NCBI RefSeq assembly: GCF_020741395.1
Contig: NZ_DYZA01000055.1
Location: 1 to 19,722 of the forward strand
DNA length: 19,722 bases
Reading direction: 5' to 3'
From: Mailhella massiliensis
GTDB taxonomy: Bacteria > Desulfobacterota > Desulfovibrionia > Desulfovibrionales > Desulfovibrionaceae
In this document: piece after piece, positions 7,352 through 14,476 of the stretch
Layout of the letters: every line of letters starts with the position of its first letter
Position numbering within the stretch: the stretch's first letter is position 1
Notes under the pieces: generated by a model
What the model was told of the DNA's origin: nothing
The model's database searches: none
Seen by the model: the letters and a program-made list of their open reading frames with translations, nothing else
Made by a program: the position numbers and the translations under genes

Positions 7352-8043
7352 GCGCGCCCCATACGCCTGAACCAGGCCAGGAGAAAGTTGACCAGAAAGG
7401 CGATGAGCAGAAGCACGAGCCCGAGGGCGATGCCCTGGGCGAATTCCCCCTTGCTGGTTTCCAATGAGATGGCGGTAGTCATGGTGCGCGTGGAGTAGCG
7501 GATATTGCCGCCGAGCATCATAGCCACGCCCACTTCCGTCACCACACGGCCGAAAGCCGTGACGCAGACCATGCCGAGGTCGTAACGGATTTCCCGGATG
7601 GTGAGCAGGGCTACCTGAAGGGGCGAAGCCCCGAGCGTGAGCAGGGTTTCCCGACAACGTCCATCCAGGCTTTCCACAGCCTGGGCCGTCCAGGACACGA
7701 TAATGGGCAGGGCCAGTATGCTCTGACCTATGACCATGCCGGGCAAGGTGAACAGAAGCCCGAACTGCCCGAGCGGCCCCCGGTAGGTGATGAACACATA
7801 CACGATAAGGCCGATGAGCACGGTGGGGAAGGCCAGCAGCGTATCGGAAATGAGCCGAAGCGCCTTTTTGCCCGGAAATGAGGCGTAGCCGAGCAGAAAG
7901 CCCAGGGGCAGGCCCAGAACCATGGCGATGACAAGGGCGCAGCTTGTGGAGGAAAGCGTGGCCTGTATCGCCGAAAAAGTGGCGTCGTCCATATTGAGAA
8001 GAAGGCCGAGCGCCTTGTTCATGCCGTCGCTGAAATATCCCAT
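7348..8043 (-). CDS. tupB: Tungstate ABC transporter permease TupB
   Basis: An inner-membrane permease of 231 residues, with hydrophobic segments beginning near 'SSTSCALVIAMVLGLPLGFLL', 'LISDTLLAFPTVLIGLIVYVF', 'FGLLFTLPGMVIGQSILALPIIV' and a last one near 'GIALGLVLLLIAFLVNFLLAW'. The cytoplasmic EAA-type loop and the segment 'FGRVVTEVGVAMMLGGNI' are typical of TupB/WtpB-like permeases. The start at 8041-8043 (MGYFSDG) follows an AGG-containing site and lies 50 bases after tupA; the longer open frame up to 8178 runs back over the tupA 3' end and is rejected. It overlaps tupC by four bases. Confidence 0.92.
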   Translation of the reverse strand: MGYFSDGMNKALGLLLNMDDATFSAIQATLSSTSCALVIAMVLGLPLGFLLGYASFPGKKALRLISDTLLAFPTVLIGLIVYVFITYRGPLGQFGLLFTLPGMVIGQSILALPIIVSWTAQAVESLDGRCRETLLTLGASPLQVALLTIREIRYDLGMVCVTAFGRVVTEVGVAMMLGGNIRYSTRTMTTAISLETSKGEFAQGIALGLVLLLIAFLVNFLLAWFRRMGRA

Positions 8044-8063
8044 GGATACCTGCCGAAGAAAGG

Positions 8064-8085
8064 GCGGGCCGGTCGCCCGGCCCGC
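8064..8085. promoter_or_regulatory. Intercistronic hairpin between tupA and tupB
   Basis: A perfect 9-bp GC stem (GCGGGCCGG with CCGGCCCGC) closes a four-base loop between tupA and tupB. On the minus strand it is followed by CCTTTCTTC, a weak uridine tract. Such stems after a binding-protein gene usually let the binding protein be made in excess over the membrane parts, by protecting the upstream mRNA or partly terminating transcription. Confidence 0.6.
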
Positions 8086-8093
8086 ATGAGGTG

Positions 8094-8918
8094 TTACTTG
8101 TCCGCGTTGGGGAAGAAGAGTTGCTTGCCTTCCAGCTTGTAGTCCTCGATGAGCTTCTGGGTTTCGGGCTTTACCCACCAGTCTTCAAACTGGCCGGCCA
8201 GATTCGATTTGACGTTGGGGCAGAGGGCGGGGTTCGTGGTGATCACGCTGTACTGGTTGAACAGAGCGGAGTCGCCCTCAACCACGATGGCAAGGGGGTT
8301 TGCGTCCCCCTGCTTGTTGTCGTACTTGATCCAGGTGCCGCGGTCGGTCAGAGCATAGGCGCCCTTTTCGGCGGCAATGGCCAGCGTGGCCATCATGCCC
8401 TGGCCCGCGGAAATGTAGAAGGATTCTTTGTCGGGGTTCAGGTTGGACTTCTTCCACAGCGCAAGTTCTGCGGAATGGGTGCCGGATTTGTCGCCGCGGC
8501 TCACAAAACCGGCCTTGGCGTCATAAATGGCCTTCAGCGCTTCGGCCGTGGTCTTTCCGGCTATCTTCGCAGGGTCGGCCTTGGGGCCGACGATGACGAA
8601 GTCGTTGTACATAATCTGGCGGCGGTCGATACCGTAGCCGTCTTCAATAAATTTCTTTTCCACATCGGGCGCGTGGACGAGCAGCACGTCGGCGTCGCAG
8701 TTCTTGGAGATTTCCAGAGCCTTGCCGGTGCCTACGGCTACCCATTTGAGTTCGATGCCCGTTTCCTTCTTGAAGGTGGGGACGAGGTATTCCAGCAGGC
8801 CGGAATCCTGAGTGCTGGTGGTGGTGGCCATCATCAGCGTGTCCTCCGCAGCCTGGACGGGTGCAACGCAGGAGAGAGCGAAGAGGGCGCCGAGAAGGGT
8901 TTTTCCGAAGTGATTCAT
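8094..8918 (-). CDS. tupA: Tungstate-binding periplasmic protein TupA
   Basis: A 274-residue extracytoplasmic binding protein. It has a Sec signal peptide (MNHFGK, hydrophobic core, cleavage after about VQA23) and the mature start 'AEDTLMMATTTSTQDSGLLEYL'. The TTTS block (32-35) with the following DSGLL is the TupA signature that binds the oxyanion and separates it from ModA and WtpA. The second conserved part, 'SRGDKSGTHSAEL', lines the other side of the cleft. TupA proteins typically prefer tungstate over molybdate strongly. The start is backed by an AAAGGAG site. It follows tunR by 48 bases, with a short hairpin between them. Confidence 0.95.
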   Translation of the reverse strand: MNHFGKTLLGALFALSCVAPVQAAEDTLMMATTTSTQDSGLLEYLVPTFKKETGIELKWVAVGTGKALEISKNCDADVLLVHAPDVEKKFIEDGYGIDRRQIMYNDFVIVGPKADPAKIAGKTTAEALKAIYDAKAGFVSRGDKSGTHSAELALWKKSNLNPDKESFYISAGQGMMATLAIAAEKGAYALTDRGTWIKYDNKQGDANPLAIVVEGDSALFNQYSVITTNPALCPNVKSNLAGQFEDWWVKPETQKLIEDYKLEGKQLFFPNADK

Positions 8919-8942
8919 GTGTGTGCTCCTTTGTCGAAAATG

Positions 8943-8958
8943 CGCCCCGGGAGGGGCG
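8943..8958. promoter_or_regulatory. Short hairpin between tunR and tupA, possible attenuator
   Basis: A 6-bp stem (CGCCCC with GGGGCG) closes a four-base loop. On the minus strand it is followed by CATTTTC just before the tupA ribosome site. It could partly terminate transcription from tunR into tupA. No clear separate tupA promoter can be seen in the remaining gap. Confidence 0.4.
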
Positions 8959-8966
8959 GTTGATGA

Positions 8967-9965
8967 TCAGTCCGCCATGATGCGGACTCCCCGGGCGGGG
9001 AAGCTTATGTAGATCCGGCTGCCCGGCCGGAGCCTGAGCCTCGAAAGAGGCGCGCTTTCCTGTACTGCGTTCATGCGGGTTCCGTCGGGCAGTTCCAGAA
9101 TGAGGAAGCTTTCCACCGTGTCTTCGTGCAGGGAAACGACCGTCGCCCTCACAGGGCCCTGGAGGCTTCCCGTTTCCTTTTCAGTGGAGAGAACGATGCG
9201 TTCCGGGTCTATGGCGACGGTGACGACCTGGTTGAGGTGCGGTGCCGTATCCATGAACTCACGCATGTCGCAAAGGGCCGTGATGACGAGGTCGGAAAAG
9301 GTGGTGACTTCTATGCTGGCGGCCCTCATACCCGTTTTTATGTCGGTGATGATGCCGATGAAGGAGTTGTCTTTTTCCTCTTCTTTCGTCAGCCTGCCGG
9401 CGGTACTGCTGCGTACTATGTTCTTCGCTTCCCCTCCGGCGAACTGAAGAAATTCGGCTACCTGTGCGGTTTTCTGCTGCCCCAGGAAGGCCTGCACCAC
9501 GTTGAAGGGTACATGAAGCCTGAGAAGCTCCAGCCCCCTTGCGTAGCGTATGGCCCGCGGCCCGGCCATGCCCGGGGAAAGCCCGAGCCCCTGAGCAACG
9601 GCATAGAATTTCTTGCGCACGAATCCCTGATCAAAATGCAGGAAGGAAGAGTCTTCCGCTTCGGGCAGGCTCAGGATGCGCCGGATATGTTTCATGCAGG
9701 AGAGTGGAAGCAATATATCGCGGCTTCCGGGGGCGGGGACGCGTACCATACCCGTCACTGTGTCAATGGCGGTACGGGCGTCCAGCCCCAGAACCTCCCC
9801 GAGGCGCAGCCCTCCGTAGCGGATGAGCAGGAACAAAAGATGCAGGCGCGCACGGACGATTTTTTTCGCCGTGGTCGTCGCTTCCGCCTCCCATGCCTCC
9901 CAGCGCAGCGTAAGCTGCTCCAGCATGGCTTTATCCAGATGTTCCTGTTCCAAAGTATGCTTCAC
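8967..9965 (-). CDS. tunR: TunR-family tungstate/molybdate-responsive regulator (inactive XerC/D-like domain plus two Mop/TOBE domains)
   Basis: A 332-residue fusion (numbering from the GTG). Residues about 1-190 resemble the catalytic domain of XerC/XerD tyrosine recombinases: 'YGGLRLGEVLGL' keeps the first Arg (R54) and 'GPRAIRYARG' keeps the second (R140). The first His of the HxxR motif is R137, the LGH histidine is Q163, and the nucleophilic Tyr position is F172, so it should bind but not cut DNA. Residues about 200-265 and 268-332 are two Mop/TOBE oxyanion-binding domains, as in ModE. This matches the TunR family of sulfate-reducing bacteria, in which recombinase-derived domains act as transcription factors. 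GTG at 9963-9965 is chosen because AAGGGAGGGG lies upstream; an ATG at 9992 and a GTG at 10007 lack such a site. It is the first gene before tupABC and divergent from moeA. Confidence 0.88.
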   Translation of the reverse strand: MKHTLEQEHLDKAMLEQLTLRWEAWEAEATTTAKKIVRARLHLLFLLIRYGGLRLGEVLGLDARTAIDTVTGMVRVPAPGSRDILLPLSCMKHIRRILSLPEAEDSSFLHFDQGFVRKKFYAVAQGLGLSPGMAGPRAIRYARGLELLRLHVPFNVVQAFLGQQKTAQVAEFLQFAGGEAKNIVRSSTAGRLTKEEEKDNSFIGIITDIKTGMRAASIEVTTFSDLVITALCDMREFMDTAPHLNQVVTVAIDPERIVLSTEKETGSLQGPVRATVVSLHEDTVESFLILELPDGTRMNAVQESAPLSRLRLRPGSRIYISFPARGVRIMAD

Positions 9966-10334
9966 CGTTCTTCTGCCCCTCCCTTCATCCATAAGGCAGT
10001 GCGGCACATGCCTGGAGGGAGGGAATACATAAAAATCATGGTTCAGGAATTATGAAATACACCTGCGCTGCCATGTTACAATATTATCGAACAAAACTTC
10101 TCATTTCACATTACCATAAAATTTCCCGCAGGGCAATGCGGCAAGGAGGACATAAGGGCTACAAAAGGCTTTTTATTTCAAAATTATCATCCTTCATATC
10201 GGGATAACAGGTAAAAAAAGATGCCCAAGAATGCATGACGGAAAAGTTGCATGGGAAGGGGGGAGGGAATATCGTTGCTTTTTTCTCTAAAAACTATAGT
10301 GTTGAGAAATACCATGTTATACACAGGAGACGGC
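9966..10334. promoter_or_regulatory. tunR-moeA divergent intergenic region
   Basis: A 369-base, relatively AT-rich region between two divergent genes; it must hold promoters for both. An imperfect dyad at 10075-10092 (GTTACAATATTATCGAAC, outer GTT/AAC arms with matching inner bases) has the size and AT-rich core of a Xer-type site and is a candidate TunR operator. A second dyad is TTATC (10184-10188) with GATAA (10203-10207). A TATAGT at 10295-10300 could be the moeA -10, but its -35 is poor. CCATGTTA occurs at 10071 and again at 10312. No coding region is evident. Confidence 0.35.
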
Positions 10335-11561
10335 ATGAAGTCCTTTCTTACCCTGAAATCGGTGGACGAGGTCGTATCGCTCGTCGAAAACAGTGCGCCT
10401 CTACCCGCGGAGAGCGTTCCTCTTGATGACTGTGCGGGGCGCTATCTTGCCGGCGATATGTTTTCTCCCGAGGATCTGCCGGGTTTTGCCCGCTCCACGG
10501 TGGACGGGTATGCCGTGCGTGCACGGGATGTGTTCGGTGCGCAGGAAGGTTCTCCCGCGCTTTTGGAGTATGTGGGAGACTGTCCCATGGGCAGAGCGCC
10601 GAATATTTCGCTCAAGGAAGGGCAGACGGCCCGTATCCTGACGGGGGGGATGCTTCCCGAAGGAGCGGACTGTGTAGTCATGGTGGAATATTCCCGCCCT
10701 GCCGGAGAGAGGTTGGTGGAACTCATCCGTTCCCAGGCGCCGGGCGACCATGTGCTGGAGCGCGATGAAGATGCCTCGGCCGGAAGCGTGCTTCTTCCCG
10801 CCGGTACGCGTTTGCGCCCCCAGGAAATCGGGCTTCTCGCCGCCCTCGGGCAATGTTCCGTGCCCGTTGCACGCAGGCCCCGGGTGTCCATACTTTCTAC
10901 CGGGGACGAGGTTGTACCCTTCACGCAGAAGCCCGCACCCGGCCAGGTGAGAGATGTGAATTCCCATTCTCTCGCCGCGCTTTGCCGGAACGCCGGGGCG
11001 GAGGTGCGCATGGAAGGGCTGGTACGCGATGATGTTGAGGCTCTGGAAGCTGCCGTGCGCGATGCGCTCTCCCGCGCCGACGTAGTGCTGCTTTCCGGAG
11101 GTTCCTCCGCAGGCATGCGCGACCACACCGTGGATATTTTCCGCTCCATGCCGGGAGGAGAAATCCTGGCGCACGGTGTGGCCATAAGCCCCGGCAAACC
11201 TTTCATCCTCGCCCGTTCGGGAGCTGTCTGGCTCATGGGGCTGCCCGGCCATGTGTCGAGCGCCCTTGTCTGTGCCCGGGTGTTTCTTCTGCCTTTGCTT
11301 CGTCGCCTTCAGGGCGGCAGGGAGAATGTGGAGCCCTGCGTCACGGCGGTTCTTTCCCGCGCCGTGGCTTCTGCACAGGGCCGGAGGGACTATATCCGCG
11401 TGCGACTTTCACGTACAGAGCGCGGATGGGAGGCGGATCCCGTCACAGCGCCTTCTGGCCTGATTTCCGGCCTGGTTTCTGCCGACGCGCTGGTAATCTG
11501 CCCGGAAAACAGCGAAGGGCTGTACGCGGGCCAGGAAGTATCCGCGTTTCTTCTGGAGTAG
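10335..11561 (+). CDS. moeA: Molybdopterin molybdenumtransferase MoeA
   Basis: MoeA inserts molybdate (or tungstate) into adenylylated molybdopterin in the cytoplasm. The 408 residues show the family blocks: 'ARSTVDGYAV' (52-61), 'ILTGGMLPEGADCVVMVE', 'ILSTGDEVV', the active-site loop 'LSGGSSAGMRDHT' near 253-265, 'PGKPFILA' and 'GLPGHVSSALV', then the C-terminal beta domain. The chosen start at 10335 has AGGAGA four bases upstream; ATGs at 10314 and 10251 are in frame but lack a ribosome site. It is divergent from tunR and followed by a second moeA after a terminator. Confidence 0.95.
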   Translation: MKSFLTLKSVDEVVSLVENSAPLPAESVPLDDCAGRYLAGDMFSPEDLPGFARSTVDGYAVRARDVFGAQEGSPALLEYVGDCPMGRAPNISLKEGQTARILTGGMLPEGADCVVMVEYSRPAGERLVELIRSQAPGDHVLERDEDASAGSVLLPAGTRLRPQEIGLLAALGQCSVPVARRPRVSILSTGDEVVPFTQKPAPGQVRDVNSHSLAALCRNAGAEVRMEGLVRDDVEALEAAVRDALSRADVVLLSGGSSAGMRDHTVDIFRSMPGGEILAHGVAISPGKPFILARSGAVWLMGLPGHVSSALVCARVFLLPLLRRLQGGRENVEPCVTAVLSRAVASAQGRRDYIRVRLSRTERGWEADPVTAPSGLISGLVSADALVICPENSEGLYAGQEVSAFLLE

Positions 11562-11692
11562 TGTCCCGGGGCTGTGCGGCTGCGGCGTTCTGCTCATGCC
11601 GTGCTCCCGGGAAAGCCGCAGGCATTTCATCCGCATGTTTTTATCATGGTGTTTTTCTTCCTCTGTCCGCTCATGAAGGGGTGGCGGGGAGA
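11562..11692 (+). other. Gap after moeA, no gene seen
   Basis: The stretch holds a 7-bp inverted repeat, TGCGGCT (11575-11581) with AGCCGCA (11614-11620), but no convincing promoter and no gene. It leads into the terminator at 11693-11723. Confidence 0.4.
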
Positions 11693-11723
11693 AAAGAGCG
11701 GCAGACTGCGTGCGCTTTTTTTT
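11693..11723 (+). terminator. Rho-independent terminator between moeA and the second moeA
   Basis: AAAGAGCG pairs with CGCTTTTT (eight pairs, one G-U), with a small inner GCA/TGC stem in the loop, followed by a run of eight T. It lies only 37 bases before the next start codon. The downstream gene therefore needs read-through or a promoter overlapping the terminator. Confidence 0.65.
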
Positions 11724-11731
11724 GAGACTGA

Positions 11732-11747
11732 GGCGCGGGTCCGCGCC
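11732..11747 (+). promoter_or_regulatory. GC hairpin just upstream of the second moeA ribosome site
   Basis: GGCGCGG and CCGCGCC are complementary with a two-base gap (a stem of six pairs with a four-base loop is realistic). It ends directly before the GAAAGAGG ribosome site of the next gene, so it could affect translation or form part of a leader with the terminator upstream. Confidence 0.4.
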
Positions 11748-11760
11748 GAAAGAGGTTGTT

Positions 11761-13716
11761 ATGGCAAGGCACACCTACCTTACGATGATGGCTCCCGGAG
11801 AAGCCCGGGAGCTCTGGTTTTCCCGTATCGACGCGCTGGGAGAAGCGTTGGAGGAGAGCGTTCCTCTTTCCTCCGCTCTGCACCGTGTGCTTTCCCGACC
11901 TGTGGAGGCGCTGCGCTCCTCCCCGGCCTTCCATGGTGCGGCTATGGACGGCATTGCCGTGAAGGCAGAGGATACCTTTACGGCGTCCACGCGCAGGCCG
12001 CTGCGTCTGGAAATAGGCAGGAATGCTTTCTGGATCAATACCGGTCATCCTCTGCCTGAGGGGTGCAACTCCGTCATCATGGTGGAGCATGTAAACCTGG
12101 AAGAGGGCGGGAAAACTGTCGTTATTGAAAAGGCGGCTTTTCCCTGGCAGCATGTGCGCAAGCTCGGGGAAGACATGGTGGCTACGGAAATCATCCTGGC
12201 TCCCGGAGTGGTTATCGGGCCGTATGAGATGGGAGCTCTGGCGGCCGGGGGCGTGACGCATCCTGTAGTATTCAGGAAGCCGAAGGTGGCCATTATCCCC
12301 AGCGGTTCGGAAATTGTGGCGCTTGATGAGGCGAAAGAAGAGGATCTTCGGGCCGGAAGGGCGCTTCCCGAATTCAACTCCCTCATCTTTTCCGCCATGA
12401 TAGAGGAAGCCGGAGGCGAGGCCCGAGTATTCCCCGTCGTGCCGGACGATCCTGACCGCATCCGTGAGTCCGTGCGCCTTGCCGTGGAGGAAGGGGCCGA
12501 TCTTGTGGTGCTGAACGCCGGTTCCTCGGCAGGCAGCCATGACTACACGGCCGATGTCATTGCCTCCATGGGAGAGCTTCTGGTGCACGGTGTGGCCGTC
12601 ATGCCGGGCAAGCCCACGGCCCTCGGCGTGGTGGAGGCCTGCGGACGCCGGGTACCTGTGGCGGGTACGCCGGGATACCCTGTTTCCGCCATTGTGGCCA
12701 TGGAAGAATTTGTGCTTCCCCTTCTTGCCCGTCGTCTGAAGCGGAGCATGATCCGCCGGGAAAGCCTTGAGGTGGTGCCCTGCAATCCCATCCCCTCGCG
12801 CCCGGGCATGGAAGAGCGCGTCCGCGTAAAGCTCGGCATGGTGGAGGGCACCTGTTTTGCCGTGCCTCTGCCCCGGGGGGCGGGCACGGTGACCAGCCTT
12901 TCCCGTGCGGATGCCGTTATTCCCATCGAGAGGGACAGGGAGGGGCTCAATGCGGGAGAGTGCGTACGCGCGGAGCTTTTCCGTTCCCGTGAGCAGATAG
13001 AAGGCGCTCTGCTTGCCGTGGGAAGTCATGACAATACGCTGGATCTCATCGACAGCATGCTCAGGAAAAGCCACCCGGGCTTCCGCCTTACCTCGGCGCA
13101 TGTAGGTTCCCTCGGGGGGCTTCTTGCCCTCAGCCGCGGGCAGTGCCACCTTGCGGGGAGCCATTTGCTTGATGAGGAGACGGGCATCTACAACCAGAGA
13201 GCCATGCGCGAACATCTGAAGGGCGTTCCTTCCCTGCTGGTGCAGCTGGTGGAGCGGGAGCAGGGCATCATGGTCATGCCCGGCAACCCCAAGGACGTCG
13301 TATCCTTTGAGGATCTGTGCCGGGAGGACGTTCGTTTCATCAACCGCCAGAGGGGCAGCGGTACCCGCGTGCTTCTGGATTATGAGCTGAAAAAGCGCGG
13401 TCTTTCCCCCGCCCGCATACAGGGCTACAGGGACGAGGAATACACGCACATGAACGTGGCGGCGGCCGTGCTCTCCGGCAGGGCCGACGCGGGACTCGGC
13501 GTACGCTCTGCGGCGGCTGCGCTGGGACTGGAATTCCTGTCCGTGGGCGTGGAGGAGTATGATCTCGTCATTCCCTGCCGCTATGCGGAAGAGGAGAGAA
13601 TACTTGCCCTGCTGGAGGTGATACGCTCCGAGGAGTTCAAAAAGAGCGTCGCGGCCATGGGCGGCTACGGCATTGCCCGCACCGGGGAAGTGATCTGGGA
13701 GTACGACGGAAAATAG
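11761..13716 (+). CDS. MoeA-like molybdopterin metal-insertion protein fused to a PBP-like domain
   Basis: A 651-residue fusion. Residues 1 to about 405 are MoeA-like: 'HGAAMDGIAV' (59-67), 'WINTGHPLPEGCNSVIMVEHV', 'IIPSGSEIV', 'NAGSSAGSHDYT' (252-263), 'VMPGKPTALGV' and 'VAGTPGYPVSA'. Residues from about 413 are a type 2 periplasmic-binding-like domain: 'LLAVGSHDNTLDLIDSML', 'AHVGSLGGLLAL', 'HLAGSHLLDEETGIYN', 'INRQRGSGTRVLLDYEL' and 'GLGVRSAAAALGLEF'. There is no signal peptide, so the domain works in the cytoplasm, presumably sensing a small ligand, perhaps the oxyanion or cofactor; this is not proven. The start at 11761 is chosen for the GAAAGAGG site; the frame opens at 11710. MoeA-PBP fusions are known in archaea and sulfate reducers, often as a second moeA thought to serve tungsten enzymes (inference). 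Confidence 0.88.
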   Translation: MARHTYLTMMAPGEARELWFSRIDALGEALEESVPLSSALHRVLSRPVEALRSSPAFHGAAMDGIAVKAEDTFTASTRRPLRLEIGRNAFWINTGHPLPEGCNSVIMVEHVNLEEGGKTVVIEKAAFPWQHVRKLGEDMVATEIILAPGVVIGPYEMGALAAGGVTHPVVFRKPKVAIIPSGSEIVALDEAKEEDLRAGRALPEFNSLIFSAMIEEAGGEARVFPVVPDDPDRIRESVRLAVEEGADLVVLNAGSSAGSHDYTADVIASMGELLVHGVAVMPGKPTALGVVEACGRRVPVAGTPGYPVSAIVAMEEFVLPLLARRLKRSMIRRESLEVVPCNPIPSRPGMEERVRVKLGMVEGTCFAVPLPRGAGTVTSLSRADAVIPIERDREGLNAGECVRAELFRSREQIEGALLAVGSHDNTLDLIDSMLRKSHPGFRLTSAHVGSLGGLLALSRGQCHLAGSHLLDEETGIYNQRAMREHLKGVPSLLVQLVEREQGIMVMPGNPKDVVSFEDLCREDVRFINRQRGSGTRVLLDYELKKRGLSPARIQGYRDEEYTHMNVAAAVLSGRADAGLGVRSAAAALGLEFLSVGVEEYDLVIPCRYAEEERILALLEVIRSEEFKKSVAAMGGYGIARTGEVIWEYDGK

Positions 13717-13728
13717 GATGAAAAGCGT

Positions 13729-13749
13729 GCCTCCGCCTCCGGCGGGGGC
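13729..13749 (+). terminator. Hairpin after the MoeA-PBP gene (weak terminator candidate)
   Basis: GCCTCCGCC pairs with GGCGGGGGC (nine pairs, one G-U) across a TCC loop, 12 bases after the stop codon. No T run follows, so termination by the stem alone is doubtful. Confidence 0.4.
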
Positions 13750-14108
13750 CGTTGCCCGGCCGGGACGGCAGGGCCGGGAGCCCCGCAGCGTGGGCGGGCG
13801 GATATGTCCCTGTGCTGCGCTCTTTCAGCACGGGCCTTCGGCGTGAGGCAGGCCGGCTTTTCCGCACAGGGCGCCCGCTCTTTGCCTTGGCTTCCTGGCA
13901 TGAGCGCTGCGACGTGCAGAAAGGGGAGCTTCCTCCGGGAGAGGGGATCTTGGCAGGGATTTCCTCTTCCCGGTTGCTGGGGGCAGCGCTTTGCCGCTGC
14001 GTCTGTTCAGCTCATTGTGGAAGTTCAGCATATCCGCCTGGGCGGGGCTCTCCTTGTGCCGGAAGCGTCCCCGCATGGAAAAAGGAAGCAGAACGGCGGC
14101 GGAGCGTT
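13750..14108. other. Non-coding stretch between converging genes
   Basis: This GC-rich gap separates the MoeA-PBP gene from the IS5-type remnant on the other strand. Open frames cross it, but their composition is arginine/proline/serine-rich and they resemble no family. The second half of an IS5 transposase (DDE part) was looked for on the minus strand and not seen, nor was a clear matching IS end. It may be decayed IS sequence. Confidence 0.5.
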
Positions 14109-14462
14109 TCAGGCTTCCTCTTGGGAGGCCTTGTTTCCCGAGTACTTTTTCATGGCCAGGCTGCATTTGCCCTCCTTGATTTTTCTCGGGGTATTGGAGT
14201 GGTCTGAAATCTGTATACTGGCGGGCAGGCAGGATCGGATAATGTCGAAGGTGCCGTCTTTTTTCCAGGCAGTGAAGCGCCGCCATGCGGTGACGTAGCT
14301 GCCCATATCGCGTGGCAGGTCGCACCAGCGGCATCCCGTGGTCAGGACGTAAAGAACGGCCTCCAGCGTTTCCCTGTCGCTTTTGCGCGGGCGACCTACT
14401 TTTTTGCCCCGTGCGAGAAAGGGTTCTATGCGTCTCCATTGCTGATCGCTGATGAATGCCAT
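14109..14462 (-). pseudogene. IS5-family transposase orfA-type fragment (DUF4096)
   Basis: A 117-residue frame whose first 80 residues are a clear IS5-family N-terminal domain: 'ISDQQWRRIEPFLARGKKVGRPRKSDRETLEAVLYVLTTGCRWCDLP', then 'WRRFTAWKKDGTFDII'. After about residue 82 the similarity ends in a lysine-rich tail, and the catalytic DDE half is absent in any frame nearby. It is therefore either orfA of a two-frame element that lost orfB, or a truncated copy. The start has an AAAGGA site. It begins 14 bases after the thiF-like stop and may be co-transcribed. It belongs to a different subgroup from the transposase at the left edge. Confidence 0.75.
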
Positions 14463-14476
14463 GCCGTTTTCCTTTA

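Noticed and set aside
7352..7657. Upstream extension of the tupC frame
   Set aside because: The added part is tupB sequence read in another frame; the ATG at 7349-7351 overlaps the tupB stop and starts the ATPase fold.
8044..8178. Upstream extension of the tupB frame
   Set aside because: It covers the tupA 3' end and the intercistronic hairpin and has no permease features; the ATG at 8041-8043 fits better.
8967..9965. Site-specific integrase marking an integrated element
   Set aside because: The nucleophilic tyrosine and the histidines are replaced, two Mop domains follow, and no att repeats or phage genes are near; TunR regulator fits better.
11671..13449. 592-codon open frame on the minus strand
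   Set aside because: It is antisense to the MoeA-PBP gene with low-complexity composition; the plus-strand gene has all family motifs.
13804..14298. 164-codon plus-strand frame after the MoeA-PBP gene
   Set aside because: No ribosome site, composition like a shadow frame, and it overlaps the IS5 fragment on the other strand.
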